Origin: Roseiarcus sp963755075 | GTDB lineage: Bacteria > Pseudomonadota > Alphaproteobacteria > Rhizobiales > Beijerinckiaceae | DNA length: 64,000 nt | Direction of reading: 5' to 3' | Assembly (NCBI GenBank): GCA_963755075.1 | Contig: CAVWKL010000099.1 | Coordinates: forward strand, 1 to 64,000 | Shown here: positions 46,340 through 56,145 of the stretch, in pieces | How the letters are laid out: the number at the start of each line of letters is the position of its first letter | Position numbering within the stretch: the first letter of the stretch is position 1 | The notes under the pieces: generated by a model | Seen by the model: the letters and a program-made list of their open reading frames with translations, nothing else | Database searches by the model: none | What the model was told of the DNA's origin: nothing | Program-made: the position numbers and the translations under genes

Positions 46340-47392
46340 ATGGCGTTAAGGAAACTCATCATCGATGCCGGCTTTGCGGCTTTCCGCGCCAGCGGCCTTC
46401 ACAAGGCCTTGGCGCCGGCGACGCGCGGGCAGGGGGTCATCCTGACCTTTCATCGCGTACGCCCGTGGAACCCGCCGACGCCCGGCTTCGCGCCAAACCG
46501 CCTGCTCGAAATCACGCCGGAATTCCTCCACCAGACGCTCGGCCTTGTCCGACGCCTTGGCTTCGAATTGGTGTCGCTCGAGGACGCGCGGCGAAGGCTC
46601 GTCGAAGGCGGGCCGCGGTTCGCCGCGCTGACGTTCGACGACGGCTATCGCGACACGCGCGATTTCGCGCTTCCCGTTCTCGAGCGGCACGGCGCGCCGT
46701 TCACGGTCTTCTTCTCGCCGGGCTTCATCGAACGCTCGGCGCGGCTGTGGTGGCTGGAGCTGGAGGAGTCGCTGCGCCGGCTCGACGAGGTCTCGATCGA
46801 TCACGGCGACCTTGCGCTGAGCCTTCCCACGCGCTCGCCGGCGGAAAAGACGGAGGCCTTCGCCAGGATCTACTGGGCGTTGCGGGCGCGCCCCGAGCCC
46901 GAACTCCTCGACGTCGTCGGCGCGTTGGCGCGCCAAGCCGGAGTCGGGGGCGCGGGCATCGCCGACGCGCTGTTCATGGGCTGGGACGAGGTCGGCGCCT
47001 TCGCCCGCCATCCGCTGGTCGCCGCGGGCGCCCACTCGATGACCCACCGCATGCTGGCGAAGTGGCCGGAAGACGTGGCGCGCGAGGACATGGCCGGGTC
47101 GAAGGCGGCGCTCGAGGCGAGGCTCGGGCGTGGCGTCGACGCCTTCGCCTATCCCGTCGGCGACGCGACCAGCGCGGGCGGACGGGAATTCGCGCTGGCG
47201 CGCCAACTCGGCTTCGCCGTAGCCGTGACGACGCGTCCGGGCATGCTCTTTGCCGAGCACGCGCGCCATCTGACCGCGCTGCCGCGCGTATCGGTGAACG
47301 GCCTGTGGCAGAAAGCGGGGGCTCTGGAAGTGCTGCTCTCCGGCGCCCCTTTCATGCTGTGGAATCGCGGCCGGCGGCTCAACGTCGCTTAG
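46340..47392 (+). CDS. Polysaccharide deacetylase (NodB homology)
   Basis: 350 residues, carbohydrate esterase family 4. Motif 1 FAALTFDDGYRDTRDFALPVL holds the catalytic and metal-binding Asp pair. Motif 2 is degenerate or shifted (AAGAHSMTHRMLAKW supplies two histidines). FAYPVGDATSAGGREFALARQLGFAVAVTT is the later conserved block. No signal peptide is obvious. Removes N- or O-acetyl groups from a glycan; its place at the end of the locus suggests a role in exopolysaccharide finishing. Confidence 0.87.
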   Translation: MALRKLIIDAGFAAFRASGLHKALAPATRGQGVILTFHRVRPWNPPTPGFAPNRLLEITPEFLHQTLGLVRRLGFELVSLEDARRRLVEGGPRFAALTFDDGYRDTRDFALPVLERHGAPFTVFFSPGFIERSARLWWLELEESLRRLDEVSIDHGDLALSLPTRSPAEKTEAFARIYWALRARPEPELLDVVGALARQAGVGGAGIADALFMGWDEVGAFARHPLVAAGAHSMTHRMLAKWPEDVAREDMAGSKAALEARLGRGVDAFAYPVGDATSAGGREFALARQLGFAVAVTTRPGMLFAEHARHLTALPRVSVNGLWQKAGALEVLLSGAPFMLWNRGRRLNVA

Positions 47393-47544
47393 GGGCGCGC
47401 GAGGGCGACGATCACAGGGTCGCGCGGCGAAGCCGTCCTGACCCGCGAGGGCGCGACGAGCCCCCGCGCCGCGGTCTGCGGGCAAGGCCGCCGGGCGGTC
47501 GCGTTCGCATTGAAGAAGGATTGAGCCGCGACCGCCTATTCTCC

Positions 47545-48189
47545 CTAGACGATCGTCACCTTTCGCCCTTCGCCGGTGCGATCCTGCCAGCCGTGGCGGA
47601 CGAGTTCGGGGTCGTCGTGCTCCTCTGTCGGCCAGCCCAGGCAGAGATAGGCGATGAGCTTATGTTGCGGGGGCGCGCCGAGATCGCGCGCCGCGGCGGC
47701 GGGATCGAGAATCGATATCCAGCCGAGCCCCAGGCCGGCGGCGCGCGCGGCGAGCCAGAGCGAAGCGATCATGCCGACGACGGAATAGTCCAGCATTTCC
47801 GGCATCGTGCGCAGGCCGAGCCCATAACCTTGCGTCGTCGATCGATCGCAAAACGCGGCCAGTTGCACCGGCGCCGCGTCGAGACCGGCCAATTTCAGCC
47901 GGGCGTAGAGCTCGGCGCGTTCGCCGCATTGGGCGGCCAGCGCCTCGGCGTTGCAGCGCTCGAAATTGGCGCGGATGGCGGCGCGCTTTTCCCGGCTTTC
48001 GACGCTGACGATGCGCCAGGGCTGACTGTTGCCGACCGAGGGCGCGAGCTGCGCGACGTCGAGCAGTTCGTCGATCAAGGCCGGAGACACCGGGTCCGGC
48101 CGGAAACGCCTGACGTCGCGCCGCCACGCCAGCAGCAACGCGAGCCGTCGGCGAAACTCGGCGTCGAAAGCAGGCGGCTCGCGGTTCAT
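47545..48189 (-). CDS. bluB: 5,6-dimethylbenzimidazole synthase
   Basis: 214 residues, nitroreductase-fold FMN enzyme that cannibalises FMNH2 to make the lower ligand of cobalamin. Pattern RDVRRFRPDPVSPALIDELLDVAQLAPSVGNSQPWRIVSVES is characteristic of BluB, as are LDYSVVGMIASLWLAARAAGLGLGWISILDP and AYLCLGWPTEEHDDPEL. Size fits the family. It indicates at least partial B12 synthesis. No other cob genes are in the window. Confidence 0.93.
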   Translation of the reverse strand: MNREPPAFDAEFRRRLALLLAWRRDVRRFRPDPVSPALIDELLDVAQLAPSVGNSQPWRIVSVESREKRAAIRANFERCNAEALAAQCGERAELYARLKLAGLDAAPVQLAAFCDRSTTQGYGLGLRTMPEMLDYSVVGMIASLWLAARAAGLGLGWISILDPAAAARDLGAPPQHKLIAYLCLGWPTEEHDDPELVRHGWQDRTGEGRKVTIV

Positions 48190-48225
48190 GAGGGCGCGCG
48201 CATCTCAGAAAGTCCCGGTCTCGAG

Positions 48226-48441
48226 TCACGCGCGCCGGTCGGGGCGCTCCATCCATCGGATCAGCGGCATGAGCGGCAAGGTCCAAACAAGACCGAGCAC
48301 GATATAACCGAGCGTCTGCAACAGCGGCGGCGCCTCTTGCAATGGGCGCGACTGAGCGAGCGCCATCGCGATCATCGCGTAGACCCCGATGAAGGCGATC
48401 ATGACGACGCCGCCGATCAGTTTGCGGATGCGCGCGGGCAT
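48226..48441 (-). CDS. DUF2842 small membrane protein
   Basis: 71 residues. Two hydrophobic helices (about 10-30 and 43-60) separated by a short polar loop. The N-terminal MPARIRKLIG and the end LPLMPLIRWMERP are the DUF2842 pattern, a family restricted largely to alphaproteobacteria. Function is unknown. It lies 36 bases upstream of bluB on the same strand and divergent from ctaA, next to which it is often found. Confidence 0.8.
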   Translation of the reverse strand: MPARIRKLIGGVVMIAFIGVYAMIAMALAQSRPLQEAPPLLQTLGYIVLGLVWTLPLMPLIRWMERPDRRA

Positions 48442-48540
48442 GGCGAAGCCTCTCCAGAAGGCGCGGCGTCGAGGATTTGCCGCGCCTGGCGCGATCGCTT
48501 ATGTCTCGCCGCGAGCAACGACGCAAGCTGGGAAACGGCA

Positions 48541-49689
48541 ATGGTCCAGCAAGACGGCCTGACGACGAGCCAAAGCGAAACGCGGCCGCCGGGCGGCGCG
48601 TCGCCCGCCGTGCGCGCCTGGCTCATCGCGGTCGCGGCGCTGATCTTCGTCATGGTGATCGTCGGCGGGGCGACGCGGCTCACCGAATCCGGTCTGTCGA
48701 TCACGCAATGGCAGCCGGTGACCGGCGTCATTCCGCCGCTCAGCCCATCCGACTGGGAAACGGAATTCGAGCGCTATCGCCAGATCCCGCAATATTCCGC
48801 GCTCAACGCGGGCATGACGCTCGACGGTTTCAAGACCATCTATTTCTGGGAATGGAGCCATCGCCTGCTGGCGCGCGCGATCGGCGCGGCCTTCGTGCTG
48901 CCGGCCTTGTGGTTCTGGCGCCGCGGCGGCCTCAAGGGTCCGCTCGGGCGACAGATCCTGGCCGCGACCGGCCTTTTGGCGATGGAGCCGGTCGTCGGGT
49001 GGTGGATGGTCAGTTCGGGGCTGGCCGAGCGCACGGAGGTGGCGCAAGATCGCCTCGCGCTGCACCTGCTCATCGCGACCGCGACCTTTGGGACGCTGAT
49101 CTACGCCGCGGTCGGCTTGAGCGGTCCCCGGCGCGCAAGAGCCGGCGCGGGCTTTGTCGCGGCGGCCGGGGCGCTCGTCGCGCTGATCTTCTGCCAGATC
49201 GGTCTCGGCGCGCTGGTCGCCGGGCTTCGCGCCGGTCTGATCGACAACACCTGGCCGCTCATGGAAGGTCGGCTCGTTCCCGCCGGCGTCTTCGGCCTGG
49301 CGCCCTGGCCGCGCTCGATTCTCGACGACGCCACCACCGTGCAATTCGATCACCGCTTGGTCGCCTATGTCGTCGTCGCGGCGGCGCTGGCCTTGGCGTT
49401 CGCCGCGCGGCGCCGCGCGCCGCTGTCCCCGCTCGCCCGCCGCTCGGGCGCGCTCGCGGCGCTGGCGACGTTGCAGGCCGGGCTCGGGGTCGTCACGCTG
49501 ATCCGGCTCGTGCCGGTCGAATTCGCGCTCGCCCATCAGGCGGTCGCGCTCCTGCTGTTCGCCGTGGCGGTCGCGCACTGGCGGGCGACGGGATTGGAGC
49601 GAGCCGGCACGGGCGGCGCGACGACGCCGGCCCTCGACGATACGGCTCAGGCCCGGCCGCCTCGCAACGTCATGCGCCAAGCGCGATGA
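48541..49689 (+). CDS. ctaA: Haem A synthase (COX15/CtaA type)
   Basis: 382 residues, eight membrane helices in two four-helix bundles. Oxidises haem O to haem A for aa3-type cytochrome oxidase. VVGGATRLTESGLSITQWQPVTGVIPP is the family hallmark. The haem-ligand histidines are in FWEWSHRLLAR, LALHLLIATATF, VQFDHRLVAYV and FALAHQAVALLL. The start is ATG 48541 (GGGAAACGGCA upstream). The stop overlaps the next gene's start in ATGA. Confidence 0.95.
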   Translation: MVQQDGLTTSQSETRPPGGASPAVRAWLIAVAALIFVMVIVGGATRLTESGLSITQWQPVTGVIPPLSPSDWETEFERYRQIPQYSALNAGMTLDGFKTIYFWEWSHRLLARAIGAAFVLPALWFWRRGGLKGPLGRQILAATGLLAMEPVVGWWMVSSGLAERTEVAQDRLALHLLIATATFGTLIYAAVGLSGPRRARAGAGFVAAAGALVALIFCQIGLGALVAGLRAGLIDNTWPLMEGRLVPAGVFGLAPWPRSILDDATTVQFDHRLVAYVVVAAALALAFAARRRAPLSPLARRSGALAALATLQAGLGVVTLIRLVPVEFALAHQAVALLLFAVAVAHWRATGLERAGTGGATTPALDDTAQARPPRNVMRQAR

Positions 49690-51458
49690 GGTTCGCCGTT
49701 TCGCAATGGTCCCTCGCCGCCGCGTCGCGCCTGCGCGCGGCCGTCCGTTCCAGCGAACTGTCGCTGGTCGTCGTCGCGGTCGCGGTCGGCGTGCTGGCCG
49801 GGCTCAGCGTCGCCGCCATGACCTCGATCGTCGACGTCGCGCACGTCGCCATCTACGGCATTCCGTTCGATGTGCGATTGAGCGCGGCGGCGCGGGTTTC
49901 GCCGATCGCGGCGTTCGCCGCGTTGCCTCTCGGCGGCCTCGCCGTCGGGTTGATCACGCATTGGCGCCGCGCCCGGAAGCTGCCGCGCGCGGTCGATCCG
50001 ATCGAGGCCAACGCTTTGCGCGGCGGCCGGATGGCGATGGGCGAGAGCCTGATCGTCTGCGCCCAAACGGTGATCTCCAATGGCGTCGGCGCTTCGGTCG
50101 GGCTCGAGTCGGGCTACGCTCAGATCGGCGGCGCCATCGCCTCCCACCTCGGCTTGGCGTTGCGGCTGCGCCGCCAGGACTTGCGCATCCTGGTCGGGTG
50201 CGGCGCCGGCGGGGCGATCGCGGCGGCCTTCGGCGCGCCGCTGACAGGCGCCTTCTACGCCTCGGAGCTGATCATCGGCGCCTATTCGCTCGCCAACGCC
50301 GGCCCGATTTTCGCCGCCGCGCTCGCGGCGACTCTGACGACCAAGGCGCTGCTCGGCGCTCCCTATGTCATCGTCGCCCCGCCGGTCGCGCCGCTGACCC
50401 TCGGCCATCACTTCGTTCTCGTGGGCTTAGGCCTCATTTCGGCGGCCCTGGGCGTCGGCGCCATGCGCGCGGCCGCCTTGCTGGAGCGCGGATTCGGGGC
50501 GACGCGCGCGCCGCAATGGGCGCGCCCGGTCCTCGGCGGCCTGATGCTCGCGGCGATGGCGCTCGATACGCCGCAGGTGCTCGGCGCAGGACACGGCGCG
50601 ATCGGGCTCGACTTCTCGGCGAAGCTTTCCGCCGCGACGCTGGCGACGCTCCTCGCGCTCAAGTTGAGCGCGAGCCTCGTCTCGCTCGCCTCGGGCTTTC
50701 GCGGCGGCCTGTTCTTCGCCTCGCTGTTCGCCGGCGCGCTGCTCGGCAAGCTCTACGCCCTCGGCGTCAACGCCGCACTGCCCGGACTGGCGCTCGACCC
50801 GACCGCTTGCATCATGGCGGGCATGGGAACGCTGAGCGTTGCGGTGGTCGGCGGACCGCTGACGATGACGTTCCTGGTGCTCGAGAGCACCGGCGACCTC
50901 AGCGTGGCGGGAGGCGTGCTGGCGGCGAGCATCGCCACGAGCCTCGCGGTGCGCGCCGCCTTCGGCTATTCCTTCACCACGTGGCGCCTCCACCTGCGCG
51001 GCGAATCCATCCGCGGCGCCCAGGATGTCGGTTGGCTGCGCGATTTGACTGTTGCGCGCCTGATGGTCAGCGCGCCGCCGACGACGCCGGCGGCGACCTC
51101 CGTGCGCGCCTTTCGCGCCGCTTATCCGCTCGGCAGCGCCCACGTCGTCGTCGCCGTCGACGAAGCCGGGCGCTATCGAGGATTGATCCTGGTCCCCGAA
51201 GCGCACGCCGCTCCACTGGATGAGAACGAGGACGGCGGTCCGATTTCCGCCGTGGCGCGCCTGCCCGAGACGACCCTGCGTCCCGACGTCGACGCGCGCT
51301 CGGCGCTGGCGATCTTCGACGCGGCGCAGGCCGACACGCTCGCCGTCACCGAGCGCGAAACCGGCGTCGTCGTCGGCCTGCTCAGCGAGGCCTTCGCCGC
51401 GCGCCGCTATGCCCAGGAAACCGACCAGGCGGCGAGGGGGGTTCTCGGCGGGGGGTAG
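49686..51458 (+). CDS. ClC-family chloride channel/transporter with CBS-like C-terminus
   Basis: 590 residues. A ClC core of 10-12 helices (about 25-440), with GVGASVGLESGYAQIGGAIAS at the position of the gating glutamate and FRGGLFFASLFAGALLG near the third filter motif. The C-terminal 150 residues resemble a CBS-domain pair (LTVARLMVSAPPTTPAAT, HVVVAVDEAGRYRGLI, ADTLAVTERETGVVVGLLSE). The usual GSGIP motif is not recognisable, GxEGP reads GLESG, and GxFxP lacks its proline. Ion specificity is therefore uncertain. Translationally coupled to ctaA (ATGA). Confidence 0.85.
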   Translation: MRFAVSQWSLAAASRLRAAVRSSELSLVVVAVAVGVLAGLSVAAMTSIVDVAHVAIYGIPFDVRLSAAARVSPIAAFAALPLGGLAVGLITHWRRARKLPRAVDPIEANALRGGRMAMGESLIVCAQTVISNGVGASVGLESGYAQIGGAIASHLGLALRLRRQDLRILVGCGAGGAIAAAFGAPLTGAFYASELIIGAYSLANAGPIFAAALAATLTTKALLGAPYVIVAPPVAPLTLGHHFVLVGLGLISAALGVGAMRAAALLERGFGATRAPQWARPVLGGLMLAAMALDTPQVLGAGHGAIGLDFSAKLSAATLATLLALKLSASLVSLASGFRGGLFFASLFAGALLGKLYALGVNAALPGLALDPTACIMAGMGTLSVAVVGGPLTMTFLVLESTGDLSVAGGVLAASIATSLAVRAAFGYSFTTWRLHLRGESIRGAQDVGWLRDLTVARLMVSAPPTTPAATSVRAFRAAYPLGSAHVVVAVDEAGRYRGLILVPEAHAAPLDENEDGGPISAVARLPETTLRPDVDARSALAIFDAAQADTLAVTERETGVVVGLLSEAFAARRYAQETDQAARGVLGGG

Positions 51459-51552
51459 GCGAAGAGCGGGATATTGACGACATGACCGTCATCGCGAACC
51501 GGCCGAGCCGGCGTCCCGGACGTGATCGGGCTGGGTCCGGGCGCGCCCCGCC

Positions 51553-52830
51553 TCACGCCAGCGCCTGGTCGAGATCCGCGATCAGATCCGCCACGTCCTC
51601 CAGCCCGATCGACAGCCGCACCACGTCGGCCCCGGCGCCGGCGGCGGCCTTCTGCGCGTCGGCGAGCTGGCGGTGCGTGGTCGAAGCGGGGTGGATGACC
51701 AGCGAACGGGTGTCGCCGATGTTGGCGACATGGGAGAAGAGTTGCAGCTTTCGCACGAGCGCGACGCCCGCTTCATAGCCGCCCTTGACGCCGAAGGTGA
51801 AGACGCCGCCCGCCCCCTTGGGGCAATAGCGCCCCGCCAGCTCGTGATAGCGGTTGTCGGCCAAGCCGGCATAGGACACCCAGCTCACCCTGTCGTGTCC
51901 GGCCAAGTGGCGCGCGACCGCCAAAGCGCTGTCGCAGTGACGTTGCATGCGCAGCGAGAGCGTCTCAATGCCGGTGAGGATGAGGAACGAATTGAACGGC
52001 GAGATCGCCGGTCCGAGATCGCGCAGGCCGAGCACGCGGCAGGCGATCGCAAAGGCGAAATTGCCGAAGGTCTCGGCGAGCGTTATGCCGTTGTATTCGG
52101 GCCGGGCGGCCGACAGCATGGGATAGCGCGCATCGCCCAGCCATTCGAACGTTCCGCAATCGACGATGACGCCGCCCATCGAATTGCCGTGGCCGCAAAG
52201 GTATTTCGTCGCGGAGTGGACGACGATATCGGCGCCGTGATCGATCGGGCGGATGAGATAGGGCGTCGCCAGCGTGTTGTCGACGATCAACGGGATCTTG
52301 GCCGCTTTGGCGATGGCCGCGACGGCTTCGATGTCGGTGACGACGCCGCCGGGATTGGCGATGGACTCGATGAAGATCGCCTTGGTCTTGTCGTTCACCG
52401 CGGCCTTGACCGCGTCGAGATCGTCGGCGTCGGCCCATTTGACGGTCCAGCCGAAGTTTGTGAAAGCGTGAGCGAACTGGTTGATCGAACCGCCGTAAAG
52501 CTTTGTCGAGGCGACGAATTCTTCCCCCGGCTGCATCAGGGTGTGGAAGACGATCGCCTGTGCGGCGTGGCCCGAGGCGACGGCGAGGGCGGCCGGCGCG
52601 CCTTCCAGCGCCGCGACGCGCTCTTCGAGCGCCGCGGTGGTCGGGTTGGTGATGCGCGTGTAGATGTTGCCGAACGCCTGCAGGGCGAAGAGCGCGGCCG
52701 CGTGGTCGACGTCGTCGAAGACGAAGGCGGTGGTCTGGTAGATCGGGGTGATGCGCGCCCCGGTCGTCGGATCGGGCCTCGCGCCGGCGTGGATCGACAA
52801 GGTCGAAAAACCGGGCTCGTCGTTGGTCAT
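51553..52830 (-). CDS. metY: O-acetylhomoserine/O-acetylserine sulfhydrylase-type PLP enzyme
   Basis: 425 residues of the Cys/Met-metabolism PLP family. The PLP lysine is in DIVVHSATKYLCGHGNSMGGVIVD. TLSIHAGARPDPTTGARITPIYQTTAFVFDD and YTRITNPTTAALEERVAALEGA begin it; LFSHVANIGDTRSLVIHPASTTH is the substrate-binding block typical of MetY. It makes homocysteine from O-acetylhomoserine and sulfide. The start is ATG 52830 after GGGGAAACC. Divergent from aat. Confidence 0.92.
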   Translation of the reverse strand: MTNDEPGFSTLSIHAGARPDPTTGARITPIYQTTAFVFDDVDHAAALFALQAFGNIYTRITNPTTAALEERVAALEGAPAALAVASGHAAQAIVFHTLMQPGEEFVASTKLYGGSINQFAHAFTNFGWTVKWADADDLDAVKAAVNDKTKAIFIESIANPGGVVTDIEAVAAIAKAAKIPLIVDNTLATPYLIRPIDHGADIVVHSATKYLCGHGNSMGGVIVDCGTFEWLGDARYPMLSAARPEYNGITLAETFGNFAFAIACRVLGLRDLGPAISPFNSFLILTGIETLSLRMQRHCDSALAVARHLAGHDRVSWVSYAGLADNRYHELAGRYCPKGAGGVFTFGVKGGYEAGVALVRKLQLFSHVANIGDTRSLVIHPASTTHRQLADAQKAAAGAGADVVRLSIGLEDVADLIADLDQALA

Positions 52831-52967
52831 GGTTTCCCCGTTTGGCGTCGACGGGCGCACATTGGCAAATTAACCCGCCGAGGGAAAGCCGGCTGCGACG
52901 CTGCACCCCGTCGGGCCGCCGCGGTTGCCGGTTGACGGCGCCAGGGCCGCGGACGCACCATCCACCC

Positions 52968-53630
52968 ATGTCGCGCCGCCAACAGAAGTTCGAGATCACC
53001 CCCGACATTCTGCTCAGGGCCTATTCCATCGGCCTCTTCCCCATGGCCGAGAGCCGCGAGGCCGCCCATCTCTTCTGGGTCGAACCGGAGGCGCGCGGCG
53101 TCTTTCCGCTCGACGGCCTGATCGTCTCGAAGAGCCTGGCCAAGACGGTGCGGTCGGACCGTTTCGTCGTCTGCGCCAACCGCGATTTTCCCGCGGTGAT
53201 CGAGGCTTGCGCCAATCGCGAAAAGACTTGGATCAACGCCGAGATCGTGCGCCTCTATTGCGAACTCTTCGCGCGCGGCCACGCCCATTCGATCGAAGCT
53301 TATGAGGAGGGCAAGCTCGTGGGCGGGCTCTACGGGGTCAGTCTCGGCGGGGCCTTCTTCGGCGAGAGCATGTTCCACCTGGCGCGCGACGCCTCCAAGG
53401 CGGCGCTCGTCCATCTCGTGGCGCGCCTGCGCTACGGCGGCTTTCGCCTCCTCGACGCGCAATTCGTCACGCCCCATCTGGCGGCGCTCGGCGCGGTGGA
53501 GATCACGCGCGAGACGTACCGGCGCCGATTGCACGGGGCGCTGGACGCGCCCGCCGATTTCGGGACTTGGCCGACGGGGACCCCGATGACCGGAGCCGAG
53601 GCCCTGGCGCTGGCGACGCGGCGTCATTGA
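52968..53630 (+). CDS. aat: Leucyl/phenylalanyl-tRNA--protein transferase
   Basis: 220 residues. N-degron enzyme that adds Leu or Phe to proteins with N-terminal Arg or Lys for ClpS/ClpAP degradation. Hallmarks are ILLRAYSIGLFPMAES, LFWVEPEARGVFPLDG, TWINAEIVRLYCELFARGHAHSIEAYEEGKLVGGLYGVSLGGAFFGESMF and LLDAQFVTPHLAALGA. The start is ATG 52968; no good ribosome site is seen. The companion leucyltransferase gene (bpt) is also in this window but 33 kb away. Confidence 0.95.
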   Translation: MSRRQQKFEITPDILLRAYSIGLFPMAESREAAHLFWVEPEARGVFPLDGLIVSKSLAKTVRSDRFVVCANRDFPAVIEACANREKTWINAEIVRLYCELFARGHAHSIEAYEEGKLVGGLYGVSLGGAFFGESMFHLARDASKAALVHLVARLRYGGFRLLDAQFVTPHLAALGAVEITRETYRRRLHGALDAPADFGTWPTGTPMTGAEALALATRRH

Positions 53631-53687
53631 CGGCACGAAGATTGCTTTGCCTTGCGGAAAATCGCGAGGTTTTGAAGGGGTTGCGAA

Positions 53688-55136
53688 ATGGGGGCCGGCG
53701 GCTCTTTCGACGAGATGGGCCTGGGCGCCGGAGGCGTGCGCCCGCTTTACCGAAAGATCGCGCGCTGGCTCGAGGACACGCCGCCCGACGTCCTCGCCTC
53801 GCGCCGCGCGCAAGCCGAATACATGTTTCGCCGCATCGGCATCACCTTCGGCGTCTACGGCGACAAGGACGCCGCCGAACGGCTGATTCCCTTCGACATC
53901 GTGCCGCGCGTCATTTCGCGCGGCGAATGGGCGGGCCTGGCGGCGGGCCTGACGCAACGCGTCAACGCGCTCAACCTATTCTTGAAGGACGTCTACGGGC
54001 CGCGCGCCATTCTTCGGGAAAACATCGTTCCCCAGGAACTGATCCTTCGCAATCCGTACTACCGCCCGGAGATGATCGGGCATCGCGCCCCCCACGACAT
54101 CTGGGTGCACATCGCCGGCATCGACATCGTGCGCGTCGGCGAGGACGGCTTCTACGTGCTCGAGGACAACGCGCGCACGCCGTCGGGCGTTTCTTACATG
54201 TTGGAAAATCGTGAAGTGACGATGCGGCTGATGCCGGATCTGTTCGCCCGCCACCGCGTCGCCCCCGTCGACGACTATCCGGACGAATTGCTCGCCTGCC
54301 TGCGCTCGGTGACGCCGCGCCCGAGCGCGAGCGACGCCTCGATCGTGCTGCTGACGCCGGGGCCTTACAATTCGGCCTATTACGAGCACTCGTTTCTCGC
54401 CGACAAGCTCGGCGTCGAATTGGTCGAGGGGCGGGATCTGTTCGTCGACGACGACGTCGTCTTCATGCGCACGACGCTCGGCCCCAAGCGGGTCGACGTG
54501 ATCTACCGTCGGGTCGACGACGAATTCCTCGATCCGCTGGTGTTCAACCCGGAATCGCTTCTCGGCGTGCCCGGGCTGCTCGGCGCCTATCTCGCAGGCA
54601 ATGTGACTATCGCCAATGCAGTCGGGACCGGCGTCGCCGACGACAAGGCGATCTACAGCTACGTTCCCGAGCTGATCCGCTTCTATCTTGCCGAGGAGCC
54701 GTTGTTGCAAAACGTGCCAACCTATCGCTGCCGCGAGCCGCCCATGTTGAAATTCGTGCTCGAACGGCTCGATCAGCTCGTCGTCAAGGAGGTCAACGGT
54801 TCGGGCGGCTACGGCATGCTGGTCGGGCCGCACGCCAGCGCCGCGCAGCGCGAAATGTTCGCCGCCAAGCTGAAGGCCGATCCCGCCAACTACATCGCCC
54901 AACCGACGCTCGCCCTGTCGACCTGCCCGGCCTCGTTCGAGGGCGGCGTTTCGCCGCGCCACGTCGATCTGAGGCCGTTCGTGCTCTCCGGCGCCAACGG
55001 CGTTCGCATCGTGCCGGGCGGCCTCACCCGGGTTGCGCTGACCAAAGGCTCGCTGGTCGTCAACTCCAGCCAGGGCGGCGGCACCAAGGACACCTGGGTC
55101 CTCGACGACGAGGACGCGGCGCTTGGGGAGGGCTGA
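53688..55136 (+). CDS. Circularly permuted ATP-grasp type 2 protein
   Basis: 482 residues of the CP_ATPgrasp_2 family, predicted to form peptide-like bonds. N-terminal region VRPLYRKIARWLEDTPPDVLASRRAQAEYMFRRIGITFGVYGD; centre YRPEMIGHRAPHDIWVHIAGIDIVRVGEDGFYVLEDNARTPSGVSYMLENR; then LLTPGPYNSAYYEHSFLADKLGVELVEGRDL and VVKEVNGSGGYGMLVGPHAS, the ATP-binding glycine loop. GAAGGGG precedes ATG 53688. It heads a three-gene operon with an alpha-E protein and a transglutaminase-like protein. The product of this system is unknown. Confidence 0.92.
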   Translation: MGAGGSFDEMGLGAGGVRPLYRKIARWLEDTPPDVLASRRAQAEYMFRRIGITFGVYGDKDAAERLIPFDIVPRVISRGEWAGLAAGLTQRVNALNLFLKDVYGPRAILRENIVPQELILRNPYYRPEMIGHRAPHDIWVHIAGIDIVRVGEDGFYVLEDNARTPSGVSYMLENREVTMRLMPDLFARHRVAPVDDYPDELLACLRSVTPRPSASDASIVLLTPGPYNSAYYEHSFLADKLGVELVEGRDLFVDDDVVFMRTTLGPKRVDVIYRRVDDEFLDPLVFNPESLLGVPGLLGAYLAGNVTIANAVGTGVADDKAIYSYVPELIRFYLAEEPLLQNVPTYRCREPPMLKFVLERLDQLVVKEVNGSGGYGMLVGPHASAAQREMFAAKLKADPANYIAQPTLALSTCPASFEGGVSPRHVDLRPFVLSGANGVRIVPGGLTRVALTKGSLVVNSSQGGGTKDTWVLDDEDAALGEG

Positions 55137-55139
55137 GCG

Positions 55140-56103
55140 ATGCTGGCGCGAACGGCCGACAACCTCTTCTGGCTCGCGCGCTCGATGGAGCGGGCCGACT
55201 TCATCGCGCGGATGATCGAGGCGACGCTACGCCTGGAATATCTGCCCAGGAGCGGGGTCGACGACCCGGCGGTGGAATGGGCCGGCGCGCTCAACGCGGT
55301 CGGCGTCGACGAGGCGTTCCATGCCGCGCACACCGAGCTCGACGAGGCGAACGCCGTCGATTTTCTCGCCTTCGATCGCGCCAACCCGTCCTCGATCTGC
55401 AACTGTCTCGAGAACGCGCGCGCCAACGGCCGCGCGGTGCGCACCGCCCTGACGGTGGAGACATGGACCGCGATCAACGACGCTTGGCTGGAGCTCAAGC
55501 GCTTCGAGGCGACGCGCCGCGCGGGCAGGGATCTGGACCGCGAGGCCCTGGCGCGCTTCCTCGAGTACGTCAAAAAGGCCTCGCTCGATTTCGACGGCTC
55601 GTGCTACCGCACGCTGCTGCGCAACGACGGCTATTGGTTCAATCGGCTGGGGGTTTTCGTCGAGCGCGCCGACAACACGGCGCGCCTGCTCGACGTGAAA
55701 TACCATTTGCTGCTGCCGTCGAGCGAAAAGGTCGGCGGCTCGCTCGACTATTTCCAGTGGGTGGCGATCCTGCGCGCCGTCTCGGCGGCGACCGCCTACC
55801 ATTGGGTCTATCGCGATCGGGTCAAGCCCTGGCTGATCGCGGACCTCCTGATTCTCAAACCGGCGATGCCGCGCTCGTTGATCTTCTGTTACGAGAGCAT
55901 CGATCGGGCGCTCGAACTCGCTGGCGCGCGCGGACGGTCGCAGCGGCGCGGCGCAGCGCCAGGCGCGCGCCATGCTCGCCGCGCTCGAGCGCGCCAGCAT
56001 GGGCGAGATTTTCCAGGACGGCCTGCACGAGTTCATCACCACCTTCATCGAGGACAACGCGCGGCTCGCCGCGACGATTTCCGAACAATATCTCTTCGTC
56101 TGA
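55140..56103 (+). CDS. Alpha-E domain protein (DUF403), frameshifted near its end
   Basis: About 320 residues, all-helical alpha-E family, the standard partner of circularly permuted ATP-grasp proteins. Starts LARTADNLFWLARSMERADFIARMIEATLRLEY and continues with NDGYWFNRLGVFVERADNTARLLDVKYHLLLPS, both family hallmarks. A single-base indel near 55945 shifts frame. The corrected end reads QARAMLAALERASMGEIFQDGLHEFITTFIEDNARLAATISEQYLFV. The ATG lies 3 bases after the ATP-grasp stop, so the two are coupled. Confidence 0.9.
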
Positions 56104-56145
56104 AGTCCCTTCAGCGCCCAACGCCAACCCGAGAGCGCGCCGCGC

